In this document: positions 1 to 7,077 of the stretch, one piece after another | How the letters are laid out: every line of letters starts with the position of its first letter | Numbering within the stretch: position 1 is the stretch's first letter | Origin: Clostridia bacterium | GTDB taxonomy: Bacteria; Bacillota_E; RBS10-35; JAJYVN01 | NCBI GenBank assembly: GCA_027335515.1 | Contig: DAHWHT010000088.1 | Location: 1 to 8,686 of the forward strand | Length of the DNA stretch: 8,686 bases | Direction: 5' to 3' | Made by a program: the position numbers and the translations under genes | The notes under the pieces: generated by a model | Told to the model about the DNA's origin: nothing | Seen by the model: only the letters and a program-made list of their open reading frames with translations | Database searches by the model: none

Positions 1-678
1 GTCGGGCAGCAGGTCGACCCGACCGAGTGGCTTCCGGGACAGTTTCGGATTGTCGGGGTCCTTGGCGGCGCGCTGGCCTGTGGGGTGGTGTCGTATACGG
101 CCATGCGCTCGGTGACGCCGCTGCGCGACGTGCCCGGCATCGCCGCCTATGGTGTGTTTGCCCGTCCGGGTCAGTTGCACCGACTGGACGGCTATCTGGA
201 TACGCTGCCGCTCTCGGTGGTGCGCGTGTATACGCACGCGGCCGAGGCGCAGCAGTTTCATAGCGAGGTGCGCCTGCTGAACTGGCTGATCTGGAGCATC
301 AACCTCGTGACGATCGGGGTTCTGTCGCTCGCCATGGGCCTGCTCAACAACCTCTACTACATTCAGCGCCTGGAGGAGTACGGCATCCTTTCCGCCATCG
401 GGTACACCCACGGTCTCTTGGTTCGGCGCGCCCTGGTGGAGGTTGCCGCGGTGACCGTGGTCGCCTGGGCGGCGGGGATTGGTCTGACCGCCGCCCTGTC
501 CGCCGCGCTGGCGCGGTTTGTCTTTGGCCCCTATGGTATTCGCCTTCCGCAACTCAACGCCCACGACATTCTGGCGACGCTGCCGATTCCGCTTTGTATC
601 GGCGCCTTCACCGTGGTCACGGTCCTGCGGCGGCTGATCCGACTGGATCCGGTGGCGGTGGTGGAGCGCCGGGACTGA
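1..678 (+). CDS. FtsX/MacB-type ABC transporter permease, C-terminal part (5' end outside window)
   Basis: The reading frame is open from the first base and stops with TGA at 676-678, giving about 225 residues; the start lies upstream of the window. The first part (FRIVGVLGG, then VRVYTHAAEA) resembles the soluble extracytoplasmic domain end of MacB-like permeases. The last 130 residues have the classic FtsX layout: a long hydrophobic segment at about residues 94-117 (WLIWSINLVTIGVLSLAMGL), a cytoplasmic coupling stretch (YIQRLEEYGILSAIGYT), a second segment (VEVAAVTVVAWAAGIGLTAA), a short loop and a third segment (ILATLPIPLCIGAFTVVTVL). It ends in the typical RLDPVAVVERRD tail. The 'EEYGILSAIG' element is the family's contact point with the ATPase. 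The gene ends 4 bases before a possible start of an ABC ATPase, so the two are surely one operon and one transporter. Substrate is unknown; relatives handle lipoproteins, macrolides, peptides or cell-division signalling. Confidence 0.9.
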   Translation, partial: VGQQVDPTEWLPGQFRIVGVLGGALACGVVSYTAMRSVTPLRDVPGIAAYGVFARPGQLHRLDGYLDTLPLSVVRVYTHAAEAQQFHSEVRLLNWLIWSINLVTIGVLSLAMGLLNNLYYIQRLEEYGILSAIGYTHGLLVRRALVEVAAVTVVAWAAGIGLTAALSAALARFVFGPYGIRLPQLNAHDILATLPIPLCIGAFTVVTVLRRLIRLDPVAVVERRD

Positions 679-682
679 GCCC

Positions 683-1426
683 TTGGGGGTGTTCGCGGTG
701 GCGGTCCGCAGGGGAGCGGCGGTGGCCGGGCCGGTCGGGGACGGTGCCCTGGTGTTGGAGGCGCGGCGGGTCAGCCTGCGCTACCCAGAGGGGGGCGGCG
801 TCAGCCACGCGCTGCACGACATCAACCTCACCCTGCGCGGGCCCGGCTATGTGGGCATCGCGGGGCCCTCCGGCAGCGGCAAGAGTTCATTGCTGTATGT
901 GCTGGCGGGTCTGAAGCGGCCCAGCGCCGGCCAGGTGCGCGCGCTCGGGCTCGATCTGCGGCGTCTGGCGGGCGGCCCGCTTTGTGCCCTGCGCCGGCGG
1001 CGCTTCGGCTTTGTCTTTCAGCAGCCCTTTTTGATCCACTTTCTCACCGTTGTGGAGAACGTGGTGGTGGGCGCGCCCAGGATCGACCGATCGGCGCGGC
1101 GCCGTGCGGAGGCGCTCTTGGTGCGGCTCGGGCTGGGTCGGTGCATGGGGCGCCTGCCGCATGAACTCTCCGGGGGGCAGCGGCAGCGGGTGGCCGCCGC
1201 ACGGGCCCTGATGAACGAGCCGGCCATTGTCTTTGCCGACGAGCCGACCGCCGCGTTGGATCACGCGACCGGATCCGAGCTGATGGGGCTCCTGCACGAA
1301 TACCGCAGGGCGCGCGCGGCCCTGCTGGTGGCCGTCAGTCACGACGAGGCCGTGCTCTCCGGCGCGGACGCGGTGGTGCGCATGTGGGACGGGCAGGTGC
1401 AGGCGGTGGAGTTGGCCCGGGGGTGA
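683..1426 (+). CDS. ABC transporter ATP-binding protein (LolD/MacB-type)
   Basis: A complete nucleotide-binding subunit of up to 247 residues. In order are Walker A GPSGSGKS (61-68), Q-loop VFQQ (111-114), signature LSGGQ (162-166), Walker B AIVFADEP (181-188), D-loop ALDHATG and the H-loop histidine at 220 (VAVSH). All catalytic residues are present, so it should hydrolyse ATP. The class that pairs with FtsX-like permeases (LolD, MacB, FtsE) has this compact length, and the upstream permease confirms it. The start is uncertain. TTG at 683 is the most upstream in-frame option, 4 bases after the permease stop. GTG at 698 has a GGGGG run 8 bases upstream and would give 242 residues. Both leave out no domain, because the fold only begins at about residue 23 (LVLEARRVSL). 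No substrate can be inferred. Confidence 0.95.
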   Translation: MGVFAVAVRRGAAVAGPVGDGALVLEARRVSLRYPEGGGVSHALHDINLTLRGPGYVGIAGPSGSGKSSLLYVLAGLKRPSAGQVRALGLDLRRLAGGPLCALRRRRFGFVFQQPFLIHFLTVVENVVVGAPRIDRSARRRAEALLVRLGLGRCMGRLPHELSGGQRQRVAAARALMNEPAIVFADEPTAALDHATGSELMGLLHEYRRARAALLVAVSHDEAVLSGADAVVRMWDGQVQAVELARG

Positions 1427-1440
1427 CCGCGCCGAACGCC

Positions 1441-1461
1441 GGCCGCCGGGCCGGGGCGGCC
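1441..1461 (+). terminator. GC-rich hairpin after the ABC ATPase gene
   Basis: GGCCGCC (1441-1447) and GGCGGCC (1455-1461) are perfect complements around a 7-base loop, starting 15 bases after the ATPase stop. There is no T-run behind it, so it is not a canonical intrinsic terminator; it may stabilise the 3' end of the message or be a by-product of high G+C. Confidence 0.3.
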
Positions 1462-1641
1462 AGCGGTTCGAGGCGGGGTTCGGACCGGACCGCGCCTGCC
1501 GGAGGACGCCGGATGCCGCCCGGCGGCCCGCCTGCCCCGGACCGGCAGCGCGCGGGGCGGCGGACCTCGCTGCATCGGGCTGGACCGCCATCCGCCGGCG
1601 GCATTCTAACGCCGACGGACCACTTGGCGGTGGAACACTGC

Positions 1642-1647
1642 TATAAT
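1642..1647 (+). promoter_or_regulatory. Candidate -10 box (TATAAT) of the FtsH-like gene
   Basis: A perfect TATAAT sits in a very GC-rich background, 117 bases before the GTG start. No good -35 box is found: the nearest TTG (TTGGCG, 1624-1629) is only 12 bases upstream, and at 17-19 bases upstream the sequence is GGACCA/GACCAC. Transcription would start near 1654 and leave a leader of about 110 bases. The perfect match is the only support. Confidence 0.45.
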
Positions 1648-1701
1648 CCAGGCAGCGTGGCGGAGAGGGCCGGTGCGACGGCTGGCGACTGCGATTCGGT
1701 G

Positions 1702-1728
1702 GCGCCCCAGGCTTGCGGTCTGGGGTGC
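1702..1728 (+). promoter_or_regulatory. Leader hairpin upstream of the FtsH-like gene
   Basis: Bases 1702-1710 pair with 1720-1728 to form a 9-bp stem (one G-T pair) with a 9-base loop. It lies inside the presumed leader, 36 bases ahead of the start codon, and is followed by GTGCACCTCC, whose CACCTCC can pair with Shine-Dalgarno-like sequence. It might modulate translation, but no known riboswitch or leader-peptide pattern is visible. Confidence 0.35.
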
Positions 1729-1751
1729 TTGTGCACCTCCGGGCGCGGTTT

Positions 1752-1759
1752 GGGGTGAT
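1752..1759 (+). promoter_or_regulatory. Ribosome-binding site of the FtsH-like gene
   Basis: GGGGTGAT lies 5 bases before GTG 1765 and matches the extended Shine-Dalgarno GAGGTGAT at 7 of 8 positions. An in-frame TGA at 1756-1758 rules out any start further upstream, so GTG 1765 is the first possible start. The nearby ATG at 1758 is in another frame. Confidence 0.75.
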
Positions 1760-1764
1760 GCATC

Positions 1765-3576
1765 GTGTTCAGCCGTTGGCTCACCCGCTTTGTGCGCCGA
1801 CACTCGGTGTCGCTGGCGATCCTGGCGATCCTCCTGGCTGTGTATGCCACATGGTTTGTACCGCACTTCGGGTACGGCGGTCCGTTGTTCGGCCGCATCC
1901 TTTCCATGGTGCTGCAGATCGTGTTCTTTATGTTCCTGGCCGTCATCCAGTTTGTCGCCATCTTCTGGTTCATGGGCCGGCCGCGCGTGTACTGGTTGTC
2001 GCCGGAAGAATGCGGCCTGACGTTCGCCGATTACCGGGGCAACCGCTCGGTCCTGGAGTTCGCGGAGCGCACGGTGACCCTGCTGCGCGGCGTGAAACGC
2101 TTCAAGGAGATGGGCGGCGAGGTGCCGCGCGGCCTGCTGCTGGTGGGTCCGCCCGGAACTGGCAAGTCGTATCTGGCGCAGGCGATTGCCGGCGAGGCGC
2201 AGGTGCCGTTCTGCTATGCCTCGGCGCCTTCCTTTCAGAACATGTTTTTTGGGGTCGGCAACCTGCAGATGGTCGCGCTGTATCGCAAGGCGCGCAAGAT
2301 GGCGCGGGAGTTCGGGGCCTGCATCATCTTCATCGACGAGATCGACGCCATCGGCATGGCGCGCACCTCGGGCGCGTCCGGCGGTGCCGCCGGCGGCCTG
2401 TTCGGTGGCAACTTCGGCATGTTGAACCAGTTGCTGATGGAGCTGGACCCTCCGCCGCTCGAGGTCGGATGGCTGAACCGCATGCTGCGCCAGATGGGGC
2501 TGCGGCGCGGACAGGTCGAACGCGCCAACGTGTTTACGATGGCCGCGACGAACCTACCCGATGTCCTGGACCCCGCCCTGCTGCGGCCGGGTCGGTTTGA
2601 CCACAAGGTGACGGTGGACGCACCCGATATCGACGGACGGCTCGACCTGCTGCACTACTACCTGGCCAAGGTCAAGTATACGGACGACTTCCCGTTCGAG
2701 CGCGCCGCGGCGGAGACGATCGGTTTCACGCCGGTGATGATCAAGCACATCATCAACCAGGCGGTGGTCGTGGCCCATTTCCAGGGTCGCGACGAGGTGG
2801 GGCACGCGGACTTCACCGAGGCGCGTGAGATGTGGGAGTGGGGTCTGCGCCAACCGATCAAATCGATGTCGCAGGAGGACCGGCGGCGAATCGCCCACCA
2901 CGAGGCGGGGCATGCGGTCGCGCAATACCTCTTGTCACAGAAGAAGAACCGTGTGGTCAAGGTGACGATCATCCGCCATGGCGACGCGCTCGGTTTCGCC
3001 GCGACCAAGCCGCTGGAGGAGCGTTACACCGAATCCGAGCAGGAGTTGCGGGCGGAGTTGAAGATCCTGCTGGCGTCGCGCGCAGCGGAAGAGCTCTTTT
3101 TGGGCATGAAGCTCAACGGCGTGGTGAGTGACTTCCGGCACGCGACCCTGCTGGCCGGGGCCATGGTCGGTGCATACGGCATGGAGGGTTCTCTGTATTC
3201 TCCGCTGGCCGTGAATGGTTTTCAGGCGATGCCCGATCCTGAGATGAAGAAGATGATCGAACGGCTCCTGCACCAGTCGATGGAGAGCGTGCGCCAATTG
3301 CTGGAGGAACACAACGCCTTCGTGCTCGCCGTGGCGGACGCACTCATGGAAAAGGACGAGTTGACCGGCGACGAGTTGGAGGAGATCGCCCGGGGGCTTG
3401 GGGTGCCCGCGCCGCGGCTCAACGAGTTCGACCTGGCGGCCGACATTTCGGCCGCGATGTCGGTCGACCGCTACCCGGCGCCGCGACAACCGGGTGCCGC
3501 CCTTCGTCGCAGCGCGCTGCTCGAGGACGCACGCACTTCCGAATCCGGGGGTGAAGGGGGCGAACGGCAGGGGTGA
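1765..3576 (+). CDS. FtsH-like membrane-anchored AAA+ zinc metalloprotease
   Basis: A 603-residue protein with AAA+ ATPase and M41 peptidase modules; such enzymes unfold and degrade membrane and cytosolic proteins using ATP. Two hydrophobic segments (about 14-32 and 44-70) are separated by only about 12 residues, so the usual extracytoplasmic domain of FtsH (some 70 residues) is missing. The ATPase has Walker A GPPGTGKS (128-135), pore loop MFFGVG (160-165, usually FVGVG), Walker B IIFIDE (187-192) and arginine fingers R274 and R277 in LLRPGRFD. Between Walker B and the ATN sensor lies extra Gly-rich and Leu/Arg-rich sequence (about 200-255) not found in standard FtsH. The protease has HEAGH (379-383) and the third zinc ligand D456 (VVSDF), so it should be active. 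The C-terminal end (571-603) is disordered. It probably works as a hexamer facing the cytoplasm. Its stop overlaps the next start (GTGA), implying coupled translation. Because the architecture deviates, it is unlikely to be the housekeeping FtsH; a specialised paralogue is my inference. Confidence 0.92.
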   Translation: MFSRWLTRFVRRHSVSLAILAILLAVYATWFVPHFGYGGPLFGRILSMVLQIVFFMFLAVIQFVAIFWFMGRPRVYWLSPEECGLTFADYRGNRSVLEFAERTVTLLRGVKRFKEMGGEVPRGLLLVGPPGTGKSYLAQAIAGEAQVPFCYASAPSFQNMFFGVGNLQMVALYRKARKMAREFGACIIFIDEIDAIGMARTSGASGGAAGGLFGGNFGMLNQLLMELDPPPLEVGWLNRMLRQMGLRRGQVERANVFTMAATNLPDVLDPALLRPGRFDHKVTVDAPDIDGRLDLLHYYLAKVKYTDDFPFERAAAETIGFTPVMIKHIINQAVVVAHFQGRDEVGHADFTEAREMWEWGLRQPIKSMSQEDRRRIAHHEAGHAVAQYLLSQKKNRVVKVTIIRHGDALGFAATKPLEERYTESEQELRAELKILLASRAAEELFLGMKLNGVVSDFRHATLLAGAMVGAYGMEGSLYSPLAVNGFQAMPDPEMKKMIERLLHQSMESVRQLLEEHNAFVLAVADALMEKDELTGDELEEIARGLGVPAPRLNEFDLAADISAAMSVDRYPAPRQPGAALRRSALLEDARTSESGGEGGERQG

Positions 3577-4562
3577 CTGCCCGGCGGTGGTGGCCGCTGC
3601 CCTTGCTGCTGGCCCTGGTTATTGACACCGGGCTTTGGCTGCAAGCCCGGTATTCGCCTGGGGGCGTGGTGAACCGCGCCGTCGTGCGGACCCTTCGGTC
3701 CGGGGCCTGCGAGCGTTCGGTGCTGATGCGCCAGGCCGGGCTTGACCACCTGTTGATCGAGGACACGTGGGTGCGGGGCGGGCAGGCGGTGTCCGTCCCC
3801 GCCACCGTCGACTTCAATCCCGGGGGTGACCTGACACCACAGTCGCGCACCCTGGTGCAGGAGGGCCTGGAATTGGATGTTGCGGCCCTCACGCCCTCCG
3901 TCGCCAGCGGGGCGACGGGCCGGATGGGCTTGGTCGCACCCTACCGAAAGCAGCAGCACCGCGGCGCGGTGTGGATCCAGAGCCCGTGCGCCCCGTTTGC
4001 CAACCCCCTGCGCAGTGGTCTGAAACCGCTCGGCATGTGGCGCCGCGGCGGGCAGGCCCTCCAGGTGTTTCGTGGCAATGTGCACAGTCTGGCGGGCAGT
4101 CCAGGGCTCTTCCCCCGTGCGCGGGTGTGGGTCGCCATCCGCTCCGACCACCGCGTCCGGTTTGAATGGCTGCAGCGGCGTCGGACGCCGATCGGCAATC
4201 CTCCACTGCGCACCATTGCCGAGCGGTTCACCTACCCGACCCACCATCTGGATCGAAGGTTTGCGGCGCGTTCGGCGGCCGATCGCGCCCGCTTCTACCG
4301 CAGCGACTACGTCTCGGTGCTGGCCGACCTGCACAGCCTTGAGGCGTTTGCCGGGGTGGCGCATGGCGCGGGCAGCGGCGGGCATGCTGCGGACCACGGG
4401 GGTGGTCGGTGTGGCGGCGTCGGCGCGGGGGGGACGGCGGCGACAGGCCTGGCAGGGACTCAGGGCAGCTGCGCTGCGGGCACAGGGCGATCGGGGGCGG
4501 CCTCGGGAGGCGGCACCGGATCGCGCCAGTCGTCTGCCGGGAACGCAGGCCAACGATCCTGA
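3573..4562 (+). CDS. Unrecognised membrane-anchored protein coupled to the FtsH-like protease
   Basis: I do not recognise this family. The GTG start at 3573 overlaps the protease stop in a GTGA quartet, so the two are translated together and probably act together. The N-terminus has a short basic stretch (TARRWW) and a hydrophobic run (about 7-24, WPLPLLLALVIDTGLWLQ), which fits a signal anchor or uncleaved signal peptide; the bulk would then lie outside the cytoplasm. Residues 30-260 look like ordinary protein with mixed composition and two cysteines. From about residue 261 (nucleotide 4353 on) the text becomes almost pure Gly/Ala/Ser/Thr with scattered Arg and Cys. That is unusual and may mean that the true frame changes near 4350. 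Reading one base later from there gives a more normal Arg/Ala-rich helix-like tail that ends at TGA 4630-4632. A role as substrate adaptor or client of the protease is inference from position only. Confidence 0.6.
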   Translation: MTARRWWPLPLLLALVIDTGLWLQARYSPGGVVNRAVVRTLRSGACERSVLMRQAGLDHLLIEDTWVRGGQAVSVPATVDFNPGGDLTPQSRTLVQEGLELDVAALTPSVASGATGRMGLVAPYRKQQHRGAVWIQSPCAPFANPLRSGLKPLGMWRRGGQALQVFRGNVHSLAGSPGLFPRARVWVAIRSDHRVRFEWLQRRRTPIGNPPLRTIAERFTYPTHHLDRRFAARSAADRARFYRSDYVSVLADLHSLEAFAGVAHGAGSGGHAADHGGGRCGGVGAGGTAATGLAGTQGSCAAGTGRSGAASGGGTGSRQSSAGNAGQRS

Positions 4563-4902
4563 GCAAGAGGCGGCGGCGGGGGTGCACGGTCGTGCCTTCT
4601 TTCCGCAGCGCCGGGGCGGCGGGCCCCGGTGAGCCACCGCCCGCGCAGGGCGCCGCCTGCGCCGGGATGCCATGGCGGAGGTGTCGCAAGTACCGTGCGG
4701 TCCGCGGGTGAGGGCAAGGCGGCCTGACGCCTGCGCCTCGGGTGCCTCCGGCCCGGGTGCGCCGCCGGGTCCAGCGGATCCCATCCCGGCTGCTTCGGAG
4801 CCGTCGTGCGCCGCGCCCGTTCACGCAGCGGAACTCTGCCGCGGTTCACCTGGAGGGGCTGCGGCCGGTTCAGCGAAGGGTGTGGTGGGCGGGGTGCGCC
4901 GC
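4563..4902 (+). other. Coding-ambiguous stretch before the GH31 gene
   Basis: There are 340 bases between the stop of the unknown protein and the preferred GH31 start. The GH31 frame is open back to an ATG at 4672, but that extension of 77 residues is Ala/Gly/Pro/Cys-rich and resembles no GH31 N-terminus. Frame 2 has high third-position G+C but is broken by TGA at 4709-4711. A 7-bp perfect hairpin lies at 4643-4662 (GCGCAGG / CCTGCGC, 6-base loop) without a T-run. I see no clear promoter. It may hold a frameshifted tail of the upstream gene plus a true gap. Confidence 0.5.
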
Positions 4903-6945
4903 ATGCGCGGCGGATCCCGCCCTGTGGTCGGCGCAGCGGGGGAATGGACGTTGGACGTTCCGAGCGGTTGGAGCCAGGCGGCTCCCGGTGTCTGGTCGCG
5001 GGCCTTTGGCGAACCCGAAGCATTCACGCCGCGCTCGGCACTGCGCATCGAGCCGATGTGGGGTGCCCTCAGGGCGATGGGGGATGCGCCCTTTCCGTTC
5101 GACGCGTCGGCCGTGGCCATGGAACGCGTCGGTGGGCGCACGATTCTGCGCCTGCCCTTGAAACCTAAGGAGCCGGTATTCGGGCTCGGGTTGCAGATGA
5201 TGCGCCTCAACCAGCGCGGGACCACCCGCTACCTGAGGGTCAACAGCGATCCCCGTCAGGACACGGGAGAGACGCACGCCCCGGTGCCCTTCTACGTCGA
5301 GGGGAGCGGCTACGGGGTCCTCGTGGATACGGCCCGGATCGTCACGATCCATGTGGGAGCGCTGAGGCGCCGGGCGGACCGCGCAGCGGAGGCTTCCGAT
5401 GACTGGGTGGAGGTGGCGTTGCAGGCGCCCGGCGCAACGCTGTATGTGTTCGGGGGCCCGACCCCCCTGGATGCGGTGCGCCGCTACAACCTGTTTGCGG
5501 GGGGCGGCTGCCTGCCTCCCCGCTGGGGACTTGGTTTCTGGCACCGCACGCCGATACGCGCGTCGGCCGCGGAGGTCGAGGCGGAGGCGGCGGAATACCG
5601 GCGCCGCGATTTCCCCTGCGATGTGGTCGGCCTGGAACCGGGCTGGCATTCGGCGGCCTATCCCTGCAGCTACGAATGGTCGCCGGAACGCTTCCCCGAC
5701 CCGCAGGGCTTTGTGCGGCGCCTGGCGGATGCGGGGTTTGAGGTCAACCTCTGGGAGCATCCGTGGGTCTCCCCCCGGGCGGGCATCCGCCAGGCATTGG
5801 AACCACTCTCGGGGTCCCACCTGGTCTGGGGGGGACTGGCACCCGACTGGACCCTGCCGGAGGCCCGCGCCATCCTGCAGGAGCAGCATCAGGCGGCGCA
5901 CGTCGACCTGGGGGTGTCCGGGTACAAGCTCGATGAGTGCGACGGCGGCGAGCTGATCGGCAAGTCGTGGATGTTTCCCGCGCATGCCACCTTCCCCTCG
6001 GGGTTGGATGGGGAGCAGATGCGGCAGGTCTACGGCCTCCTGCTGCAGCAGCTCACCGCGGAGCTCTTTTGGCGCAGGGGGCGGCGCACGTACGGCCTGG
6101 TCCGGGCTTCGGGTGCCTGGGCGTCGTCGTTGCCCTACGTGCTGTATACCGACCTCGACGACCATCGGCAGTATGTTCGGGCCATGTGCAACGCCGCGTT
6201 TTCAGGGTTGCTGTTTGAGCCCGAGGTTCGAAGGGCCGAAAGCGCGGAGGAATGGATCCGACGTGTGCAGGTGGCGTGCCTTTCGCCCCTGGCGATGCTG
6301 GACGCCTGGGCATCCGGGACCAAGCCGTGGACCTTTCCTGAAGTGGAGGACGCGGTGCGCCAGGCCATTCGGCTGCACATGCGGTTGGTGCCCTATCTGT
6401 ATACGGCGTTCGCGCGCTATCGCTTCGAGGGCATCCCGCCCGTGCGGCCGATGGCGCTGGAGGCGGATCCGGGCCCGGCGCGCCTGGCCGACGACCAATA
6501 CATGATCGGAAGCGACCTGCTCGTCGCCCCCTTCTTCGCCGGTCAGCAGGAGCGGCGGGTCGCGCTGCCCCCGGGCAACTGGTACGACTTCGAGACCGGC
6601 GCGCGCTTTGCCGGCGGCGACACGATCACCGTGGCCGGGGGTCTGGAGTCCATCCCGCTTTTTGTGCGCGAGGGCGCCATCGTGCCCCTGATGCCCCCGC
6701 TGCCGCGGGTTCCCAGGGCCGGCGCCACGGTGGCTCTGGAGGTGCGCCACTACGGCCGCCTCCCGGGAAGCCACCGCCTGTATGACGACGACGGGGAGAC
6801 GCTGCCGGGCCAAGAGGATGCCTTTCGCTGGATCGAGTTCTCGGTCGAGGTGGCGGCGGATGGGGCCCGGCAGGGGCGGGTGGTCGGCGGCGAGTCGTCG
6901 GGCGGCCTGCGCTATGAGCCCATCGAGTGGGTCTTTCTCGGCTGA
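4903..6945 (+). CDS. Glycoside hydrolase family 31 (alpha-galactosidase-like branch)
   Basis: A 680-residue retaining alpha-glycosidase with full GH31 architecture: an N-terminal beta-sandwich (to about 203), the (beta/alpha)8 barrel opening with LPPRWGLGFW (204-213), and C-terminal beta domains containing the conserved YDDDGET (627-633). The nucleophile motif is GYKLDECDGG with Asp344, unlike the classical DMNEP or KTDFGE forms. The acid/base region reads YTDLDDHRQY (Asp417, 419, 420), where classical members have WSGDN. From memory, KLDECD plus DLxDHR occurs in the branch of Pedobacter saltans PsGal31A, an alpha-galactosidase; the substrate here is not proven. DFPCDVVGLEPGW and GLDGEQM are further family landmarks. 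No signal peptide is evident, so it is probably cytoplasmic. The start is chosen at ATG 4903 because homology-like sequence begins soon after (EWTLDVPSGW) and a GGCGGGG sits 8 bases upstream. GTG 4885 or 4894 are alternatives, and ATG 4672 would add a low-complexity extension. Confidence 0.93.
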   Translation: MRGGSRPVVGAAGEWTLDVPSGWSQAAPGVWSRAFGEPEAFTPRSALRIEPMWGALRAMGDAPFPFDASAVAMERVGGRTILRLPLKPKEPVFGLGLQMMRLNQRGTTRYLRVNSDPRQDTGETHAPVPFYVEGSGYGVLVDTARIVTIHVGALRRRADRAAEASDDWVEVALQAPGATLYVFGGPTPLDAVRRYNLFAGGGCLPPRWGLGFWHRTPIRASAAEVEAEAAEYRRRDFPCDVVGLEPGWHSAAYPCSYEWSPERFPDPQGFVRRLADAGFEVNLWEHPWVSPRAGIRQALEPLSGSHLVWGGLAPDWTLPEARAILQEQHQAAHVDLGVSGYKLDECDGGELIGKSWMFPAHATFPSGLDGEQMRQVYGLLLQQLTAELFWRRGRRTYGLVRASGAWASSLPYVLYTDLDDHRQYVRAMCNAAFSGLLFEPEVRRAESAEEWIRRVQVACLSPLAMLDAWASGTKPWTFPEVEDAVRQAIRLHMRLVPYLYTAFARYRFEGIPPVRPMALEADPGPARLADDQYMIGSDLLVAPFFAGQQERRVALPPGNWYDFETGARFAGGDTITVAGGLESIPLFVREGAIVPLMPPLPRVPRAGATVALEVRHYGRLPGSHRLYDDDGETLPGQEDAFRWIEFSVEVAADGARQGRVVGGESSGGLRYEPIEWVFLG

Positions 6946-7038
6946 ACGCCCCGGCGGTGCACCGTGGCGGGTGTCTGCGCCCCGCGGCGCGGTCGCAAAT
7001 ACCGGAGTGCCGACGGGCGAAGGGCCCCGCGGTTTGAG

Positions 7039-7068
7039 TTGCGGGGAACGCAGGCCGGATGCTACGAT
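7039..7068 (+). promoter_or_regulatory. Probable promoter of the tRNA-Leu gene
   Basis: TTGCGG (7039-7044) and TACGAT (7063-7068) are separated by 18 bases, and the -10 box ends 9 bases before the mature tRNA 5' end, as expected for a single tRNA unit. The -35 box overlaps the right arm of a 6-bp inverted repeat (CCCCGC 7025-7030, GCGGGG 7041-7046). Confidence 0.55.
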
Positions 7069-7077
7069 CCAGCGTGC

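Larger units (their letters stand above)
1427..1764 (+). other. Intergenic region between ABC operon and FtsH-like gene
   Basis: There are 338 bases without a convincing gene. Frames that stay open here encode only Arg/Gly/Pro/Ala-rich text and run through neighbouring genes in the wrong phase. The stretch holds a GC hairpin just after the ATPase gene, a TATAAT box, a 9-bp hairpin in the presumed leader and the ribosome-binding site of the next gene, each listed separately. It marks a transcription-unit boundary. Confidence 0.7.

Noticed and set aside
1655..1730. tRNA-like look of the leader (GTGGCGGAGAGGGCC... and a stem)
   Set aside because: No acceptor stem, T arm or anticodon arm can be formed; only the single 9-bp hairpin is real.
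1384..1758. 124-codon plus-strand frame covering the intergenic region
   Set aside because: It starts inside the ATPase gene in the wrong phase and has low-complexity Arg/Gly/Pro/Ala composition and no motif.
1713..2600. 295-codon plus-strand frame inside the FtsH-like gene
   Set aside because: It is an alternative phase of a gene with full AAA and peptidase motifs, with biased Arg/Gly/Ala text.
3471..4784. 437-codon open frame on the minus strand
   Set aside because: It lies opposite the protease end and the unknown gene and has shadow-type composition (Arg/Pro/Gly/Ala, many His and Gln), and it crosses gene borders. Long antisense frames are expected at this G+C.
4870..6165. 431-codon open frame on the minus strand opposite GH31
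   Set aside because: It is complementary to a gene with clear GH31 motifs, and its composition is typical of an antisense shadow.
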